NCBI GenBank assembly: GCA_037349315.1
Contig: JBAIAC010000006.1
Coordinates: forward strand, 53,502,501 to 53,566,500
Direction: 5' to 3'
Origin: Chelydra serpentina
Taxonomy: Eukaryota > Chordata > Testudines > Chelydridae
Length of the DNA: 64,000 nt
Part shown: positions 57,968-64,000 of the stretch, piece by piece
Position numbering within the stretch: position 1 is the stretch's first letter
Layout: each line of letters opens with the position of its first letter
Translations under genes and position numbers: made by a program
The notes under the pieces: model-generated
What the model saw: only the letters and a program-made list of their open reading frames with translations
Told to the model about the DNA's origin: nothing
Databases searched by the model: none

Positions 57968-58075
57968 TACTTTATTTGTATTATTGGATTGCCTGGAAGC
58001 CCTAGTCATGAATGAGGACCCCTTTGTGCTAGGTGCTGTATAAACAGACGACAAAACAAAAGTAATGGTATTATC
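57968..58075 (-). repeat. L2/MIR-like 3'-tail repeat
   Basis: Reverse-oriented relative of 35735-35875: TTTATTTGTATTATTGGATT, GGAAGCCCTAGTCATGAATG, TGTGCTAGGTGCTGTATAAA. Confidence 0.5.
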
Positions 58076-58480
58076 CTGTATAAATCCCTTGCACATCCTC
58101 ACTGTAAATAGTGAGCCAACTCCTCAATCAGTGTAAATTGGCCAAAAGCAAATGGAACTAAGGTGCTCTACACTATGTTAGGATTTGGCCTAGACTGTTC
58201 CATTTTGGTTATGTCATCCCAAAATGGTATCCAAAAGGTTTAGATGACTATCTGAAGCTTGTGGTTTTAGAAAGTAGGCTGGCAAGATCACAAGATCACA
58301 CTCCCTCATGAGAATTCTGGTATTTCTAGCCCGCCCCACCCTCAGAAAAAACTCAGAGGAGGGTAAGAGAAAAATAAATTTAATCAAGCTGCATGGAACC
58401 TCAGAAAAGTTTTGCTGGGGTTTGGTTGGAGTGTTGGGTGAAGGTTCAAGCAGTGATTCTTTTATAAGAACTGGTTTGTT
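58076..58480. other. No recognised feature
   Basis: AT-rich sequence between two copies of the same repeat tail. Degenerate words of the dispersed TTGACTTCAATGG family may occur near 58120-58200, but nothing is clear enough to annotate. Confidence 0.3.
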
Positions 58481-58610
58481 ACTAATTATTTGTACTGCAC
58501 CTAAAGAACCCAGTCTATGATTGAGGCCCCACTGTGCTACATATATATTCATATAAGAAAAAGACAGTCCCTTCCCCAAAGTGACTCCAATCTAAGTACA
58601 TGACAAGATG
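58481..58610 (-). repeat. L2/MIR-like 3'-tail repeat
   Basis: Shows AATTATTTGTACTGCACCTA, GATTGAGGCCCCACTGTGCT and AAAGACAGTCCCTTCCCCAA, the same family in reverse orientation. Longer at the internal side than the previous copy. Confidence 0.6.
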
Positions 58611-60024
58611 CACCAAGTGAATGCAACATATGGATGGGGGTAGACCACAGGATTTGTTCATCCATTTGATATCTCCATTTATGGAGATTTATGCAGACAA
58701 ATCCCATAATGCCTAATGTACATAAATATCCACTAATAAAAACAGGACTGTCTCAAAAGATAGTCCCTCTGTTTTGAAGCTTTTCAACAATATGCTGCTG
58801 GTTGAATCAGTAAGACTTCTTCACAATGAAACTCCAAAGCATCACTTTATATGTCACTGTGAATTCAGACTGTAGGGGATGATACCCATATGAGAATTGC
58901 TCTTCATTTTTGAACAGCTTGACGAAAGCATTTGAACCCATAGTATTAGAAAAGCCAGTACAATTTGATGTACATCCTTACTCAACTTCTCATAAATCTC
59001 ACATTCAACATAATGCTAAGGACTTCCCAAAGTTTCAGCCTCCAACCAAAAACTACATGTTACTAAACTAAACGTTCTTGCCCTAGAGAAACAATAGCTA
59101 CAGGCAAATTGTTTCAGTCATAAATCACACAGCAGGACACAATACGATCTTCTAAACTAAAGGCAAAAAGTGCCAGCATGATGATAAGAAATCCCATTGA
59201 ACAGATGTGGCTAACTTATCTTGGGAAAACTCAGGTTGAGGCTCAAAGGAAGGGGAGAAAGCTCTGGACATTGCAGTTGTTAAAATCAATTGTGATGCCG
59301 TTTTATTTTATTTCTCATTATGTTTAAAATTAATTGCAGTCCTTTGTAATTGAGATTAAACAAATAAGAAAAACAAAGAGATCGCAGCTGGATCTTTAAA
59401 ACCACAGAAGAGTTACACATTTAATACAAAACATATATTAATTACAAAACAAAACAAAACGCAGAGCAGGGGTCTTATTTTAAAATAACCATCTGATAAC
59501 ATTTCATTTTAAGTGTAAACAAGTAAAATGGAGAGCAATAAAAATGCAATTATAATCTAAGATTTTAAATGGCCATTTGCAGTAATTAATTGGTGCAATA
59601 TATTTCAGAGAAAAATACAAAATGAGCTCTTCGTATAGTCCTTGATCTCATAAGAATCAACAGCACTCGTAAATACTTTTGTACTTTTCATTACTAAAGT
59701 GTGATGAAAGTTGGCTTGCTGCTCATGACTGCATCCCCTTTCATTAAATAGCACAGTGTCAAATGCTTTTGTGAAAATTACTCTTACTATTTTTACTTTG
59801 CCATTAGCAAATAATAAATAGTAAAAGTTACATGTAAATTCCAATAATTACAACTAATCTCACTTTTCATAGTGCCATTCATCTTAGAGGATCCTAAAAT
59901 GAATCATCTGCAGATGATGGGACTGACCATGAATCCCTTATGTCCTGTATGATTAAGTCCCCTTCAGAATGTGAGTAAAATATGTGCAATAGTAGTTGAA
60001 AGTGTCCTCAAGCAAAAAGAAAAT
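58611..60024. other. No recognised genes
   Basis: AT-rich sequence with an ACAAAACAAAACAAAACG run near 59443. Confidence 0.35.
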
Positions 60025-60400
60025 AAGAAAGAAAGAAATACTTGTGGCACCTTAGAGACTAACAAATTTATTTCAGCATAAGCTTTCGTGGGTTAGAACC
60101 CACTTCATCGGATGCATGGAATGAAACATACAGTAGACAGATATTTATACAGTCAGAGAAACATGATAAGGTGGAAGTGCATAAACCAACCTTAAGAGGC
60201 TAATTAATTGAGAGGAACCATAACAGCAGGGGAAGAAAAAGCTTTGAAGTGATAAAATGACCCTAGTATGTGTATCACCTATGGTAACTCCCGAGAGTAA
60301 GGTATTTTCACAGAAACGTCTCTAGGAGTCTGAAAGGGCAAGCAGGTCACTGACAAACCACGGACCATGTGATACATTAAAACTGTTGGCTGAATTGTAT
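60025..60400 (+). repeat. Common reptile dispersed repeat (family unresolved)
   Basis: After an AAGAAAGAAAG run come ACTTGTGGCACCTTAGAGAC, TAACAAATTTATTTCAGCAT, AAGCTTTCGTGGGTTAGAAC and CCACTTCATCGGATGCATGG. The AAGCTTTCGTGGG core is shared with the fold-back insertion at 46014-46240. I know this word order as very abundant in turtle and crocodile DNA but cannot name the class. The right boundary is approximate. Confidence 0.6.
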
Positions 60401-60939
60401 TTTCTCTAGTTATGGAAGTCTTCACCCTCTTTGAGTCTGGAATTGGCTGGGATTATCACATTTTATTTTCTTGGATTGCTATACAGCTCAGAATAATGAA
60501 AAAGGAAAGATTTGCATGAACTTTGCTTCATTTTTCTCACTTTCAGTTATTTTAATGTAATTTATGTTTTATAATGCAATCCCTCCTTGTTTTGTGTAGA
60601 CTACAAACTGATGGACTTTAGTTTGATTCTATTCCATAACTCTAATGTTATACCACCAGAGTTGACTAGTATAAGAAAAAGCTTCAGGGGAGCAAACATC
60701 AACTACAGAGCAAGTTATTTAAGCTTACAAAGCCATTTGGCTTCAATAGAGCTCTGCTAAGAACTTTGCCCTCAGATTTTTGGAAACTAGAGAGATTACA
60801 AGGTTTTTTAAAATAAACTTTGACACTGTTTTGTCCCCCCCCCACATACATTTTGAAAATATATCTATTATCCCTTTATAGACACACTTTCTGTTTTAGC
60901 AGGAACTTTTGTGCCTTCGTGTATGAGTGGATTGTAATC
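60401..60939. other. No recognised feature
   Basis: AT-rich spacer. Confidence 0.35.
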
Positions 60940-61063
60940 TAGGGTGACCAGATAGCAAGTGTGAAAAATCGGGACACAGGATGGGGGGCAATAGGAGCCT
61001 ATATAAAAAAAACCCCCCAAAATCAGGACTGTCCCTATACAATCGGGACATCTGGTCACCCTA
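60940..61063. mobile_element. Short hAT-type MITE, 124 bp, with perfect 8-bp target duplication
   Basis: Starts TAGGGTGACCAGATAGC and ends GGGACATCTGGTCACCCTA, giving 14-bp exact inverted repeats (TAGGGTGACCAGAT). TTGTAATC flanks it at 60932-60939 and 61064-61071. Subterminal AATCGGGACA occurs near both ends. No coding sequence. Confidence 0.93.
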
Positions 61064-61071
61064 TTGTAATC

Positions 61072-62672
61072 ACATGACAAAAAAGAAATGAGGAGTAAGT
61101 GATCACTTGCCTACAGTACTCTTTACAATTTTCCATTGATAAGGGAAAAGAGGCTACAGCCAAGGGCAACAACCTGAGCACAGATGTTGGGGGTGAAGAA
61201 AAGGGCTGGTTATAGCACTCTGGCAGCACAAAGGGATCTCAGCAGAAGCCCTGTGTGTGTTTATCTGAGAGTGATGACAATGGAGAAAGAGAGAAATTCT
61301 CACTTCCTCTCTCTATAGGTAAATACTTATCTCGTCCTTTTCCGAAGGAAATGTCCTTGCATGGGAAGCATGGGAAGCAACTAGCTAGCTTGATGAGGTC
61401 TTTGGAGTTGTATACAAGGTGGAAAGACAAATCACATACAAATAATCTCACAAGATTAAATACAGCATCTCATTCTGGCAATGAAAGAATCTGAACAATT
61501 TCAATGAAGAAATAATAAAAACTCACCCATAATCCTTGATATCTCATCCAGTTAATAAGTGTTGCATAATGGCATCTCAACAGCAGTGGGGTTGAAAATT
61601 ACACTGGCTAAGTGTAATATTTTGTTTGAATTTGCTTGCTGTGTTGTGTCATCATGGTAAGTATCATATTGGCCCAGTCCTCTTTGAGGGCAATTAGTAC
61701 TAGATGGGCTCCTGGGATACACAGAACAATTCAAAAATTGTTTTAGCCACCACTTCGTGTGCAAAATAGGGAAGTATTCTCTAAAATATTGGTTCCAAAA
61801 TTGCAAAGTGGGACCATCATAGTTTTCTTTAACTGCAACAAATAAATTCCTGTTTGATATTTAACTTTATAGGGGCTCAGGAAACCTCTTTGTGGAAGCT
61901 ATTAATCATGCTTAACACATCAAAAATGTTTGGATTGTAGGTCAACTGGGACATCTGAAGCCCAATAATTTGTTCTTGGGCACTTACTTTTTAAAGTCAG
62001 ATATATCCCAGATTGTGAGAGGAATAGCTTACATGGGAATACAGACCCTATGTTAAATTTAAAATGTAGGTTTCAAGTGGGTTTCTTACTGATGGGCTTC
62101 AAAGTTTCTCTATCAAGATGAAGATTCTAGAAGATCCCTCTTTGATTTCTAGCTCAGAGAGAGGTTGAGACTGAACTGGACCTGGGGGCTGGAGGGCCAG
62201 GTTGTATAAGGCCTAAATAAATTGGACCCCAAGAGGGAAATGTTTTAAACTATCTTTGGAGTGGTGGTGTGCAGTTCTTAAAGGGCCATCAAAGGAGGTA
62301 ACAGAGGCAGAGTGCTGCAGAGTGACCTTTTGCCATCAGGAGGTGCTGAGAAGGTATCTGAGCCTGTTACAGGCCTGATTTTTCTTAGTACTGAGCACCT
62401 GCATTGCCAGCTGACCTCAGAGAGCTGCATGCAATCAGCACCACTGAAAATCAGTCCCAGTACAAGTATATATCTTCCTGAAAGATAAGCTCTTTCACAG
62501 GTGGAAAACACAATAATAAAGTCATGGCCTGAGTTTTCAGAGGTGTGGAGTAGTTGCAGTGACTTAATAAAGAGCTCTGAGTGCTCAGCACCTCGGCAAC
62601 TTCTTTTGCACAGCCAAATGGATGGGTGGTGAAGGAGCTTGGTATGTTGGTTCTATGCCAAATGAGGGCACT
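61072..62672. other. No recognised genes
   Basis: AT-rich sequence. Frames of 70-115 codons here have no recognisable motif. Confidence 0.35.
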
Positions 62673-62677
62673 CCGTG

Positions 62678-63489
62678 TGTCATAAATGAAGGGAAGGGGG
62701 AGAGGATCTGATGCAGTGCTATAAAATCCTCTTACCAATAAAGGGTTAAGAAATGCAGGTAGCCAGACTGACACCTGACCGGGCTGGCATCTGACCAATA
62801 AGGGGACAAGATACTTTCAAATCTTGGGAGGGGTGAAGGCTGTGTGAGTGTCTCTTTGTCTGAGTCAGAGTGATCTTGGAAGACAGAAGGAACCTACAGA
62901 AAATCAAACCTCCCTTTTCTGAAGTAAGTTTAGATAGCATAGCGTATAGATTTCTGTTTAATTTTGCTTGGTGTATTCCCTGCGTTAGAAGGGGCAAAGG
63001 GGGGGTGTTATTCATGGTTTTCTGTAACTTTAAGGTTTTGTCCAGAGGGGGAAATCTCTCTGAGTTTGGAAATTAAGTGTCCTGTAAAATAGTTACCATC
63101 CTGATTTTACAGAGATGATTTTACCTTCTTTATTTTTAATAAAATCCTTCTTTTAAGAAGCTGACTGTTTTCTATGGTGTTAAAACCCAGGGGGTGGGTT
63201 TTTAGATCACCGTGTAACCAATTGGTTGGGAGATTGTTCTCAAGCTTCCCCAGGAAAGGGGGTGTATGGCTTGAGGGGGTATTTTGGGGGGGAGGGAAGT
63301 TCAAGTGATTCCTTTCCTGGATTCCTGTTAGATACTTGATGGTGGCAGCGAAAGAAGCATTTCTCAGGGTGCAGGGAATTTTGTACCTTGGGGGATTTAA
63401 CCTAAGCTGGTAAAAATAAGCTTAGGGGCTCTTCATGCGGGTCCCCACGTCTTTACCCTAGAGTTTAGAGTGGGGAGGGAACCCTGACA
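62678..63489 (+). mobile_element. Solo LTR, 812 bp, with perfect 5-bp target duplication
   Basis: Starts TGTCATAAATGAAGGG and ends GGGAGGGAACCCTGACA. CCGTG flanks it at 62673-62677 and 63490-63494. CTATAAAAT near 62719 and AATAAA at 63138-63143 give a plus-strand promoter and polyadenylation order. I recognise the sequence as a common turtle LTR type, from memory. No coding region. The 62.3-63.0 kb open frames crossing it are artefacts. Confidence 0.93.
62719..62727 (+). promoter_or_regulatory. TATA-like box of the 62.7 kb LTR
   Basis: CTATAAAAT lies 42 bp inside the LTR and upstream of AATAAA at 63138. Position and sequence suit an LTR core promoter. Activity cannot be judged. Confidence 0.45.
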
Positions 63490-63494
63490 CCGTG

Positions 63495-64000
63495 TATCTC
63501 TCTACTCTCTACTCAGTGAAAAGCTAAGATGACCGTAGTGACGTGTCACTGTGGGATACATGATGCTTCAGACTTATTCTAATGAGCATTTAGGATAGAA
63601 TTGGCAAATAATAATCATGAGCTAGTTTGTTTTTAGCATTTCAATTGATACCACATATCCTATAAACAGTTAAAGTTTTATATCACATCCACCAGATATT
63701 ACCAGCAGCAGTGTTATTTCCATTCACCAAACTATTTTATTTAATTCCATGAGCGAACTTACTTGAAATGTAATTTACTAGCACTAAACTGGAGCCTTCT
63801 CAGAACTATGGCTAACACAATATTAATCAACTATGCATTACTCACATGGAGCACTTCTAGACTAATATGTTGTTGTTCTGAAGTGAAGAGGTCTTTGATA
63901 ACTCACAAAGTCACCATTAATCAAAATGATAAACGAGGCTGGCTTTTTTCAGACAGAAAATGTGGAAGTCAAAGTTAAACATGAGGAAGGCAGTGGTGCA
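63495..64000. other. No recognised feature
   Basis: AT-rich sequence to the window edge. Nothing supportable. Confidence 0.35.

Noticed and set aside
1..64000. CRISPR arrays, bacterial operons, toxin-antitoxin or phage modules
   Set aside because: No regularly spaced repeats and no prokaryotic gene organisation. The sequence is vertebrate nuclear DNA.

Overview
The window looks like repeat-dense, gene-poor nuclear DNA from a reptile, most likely a cryptodiran turtle. The evidence is the repeat set. There are many CR1 LINE copies, including one with about 2.2 kb of still readable reverse-transcriptase sequence. There are two tRNA-headed SINEs whose tails match the CR1 3' end, the arrangement described for the tortoise pol III SINE. 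There are several hAT-type non-autonomous elements, RTE-like LINE remnants and retroviral-type solo LTRs. No host protein-coding exon, rRNA, true tRNA gene, CRISPR array or operon could be supported. The species call rests on remembered repeat families, not on a search.

Layout from left to right. 0.56-3.0 kb holds a decayed RTE-group LINE split by a MITE. 3.7-4.7 kb holds a GC-rich hAT element nested in another MITE. CR1 pieces lie at 5.1 and 7.7 kb with a hAT element between them at 6.8-7.3 kb. The long CR1 copy is at 11.2-13.5 kb. An older CR1 interrupted by a hAT MITE is at 13.8-14.9 kb, another hAT element at 15.6-16.0 kb and a probable LTR at 16.1-16.7 kb. From 16.7 to 26 kb there is little beyond a CR1 piece, a SINE and an AT-rich inverted-repeat element. 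An apparently twin-primed LINE lies at 26.0-26.9 kb, a solo LTR at 27.0-27.7 kb and a hairpin-rich MITE at 29.3-29.6 kb. CR1 and a Tigger-like MITE lie at 33.6-34.6 kb. At 36.3-40.1 kb there are LINE fragments, a broken and internally deleted hAT transposase, and an LTR. A nest of MITEs with an LTR inside spans 43.1-45.0 kb. A near-perfect fold-back repeat flanked by a 14-bp direct repeat is at 46.0-46.25 kb. A three-layer nest (old CR1, younger CR1, solo LTR) spans 46.8-48.7 kb, followed by a 1.1 kb hAT element. A SINE, a MIR-like element and CR1 pieces cover 50-54.4 kb. The second copy of the 47.5 kb LTR, carrying its own MITE, is at 55.1-56.2 kb. L2/MIR-like tails, a short hAT MITE and a final solo LTR lie at 58-63.5 kb.

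The elements do not form a pathway. What they give is a relative-age record. Target-site duplications can be read directly for nine DNA or LTR insertions plus the fold-back retroposon, and nesting orders several of them. GC-rich islands in this AT-rich sequence mostly coincide with hAT elements or LTRs, not promoters. I found no undescribed biological system. The most unusual objects are the 92-bp-arm fold-back insertion at 46.05-46.24 kb and the hAT/LTR composite at 37.6-40.1 kb.
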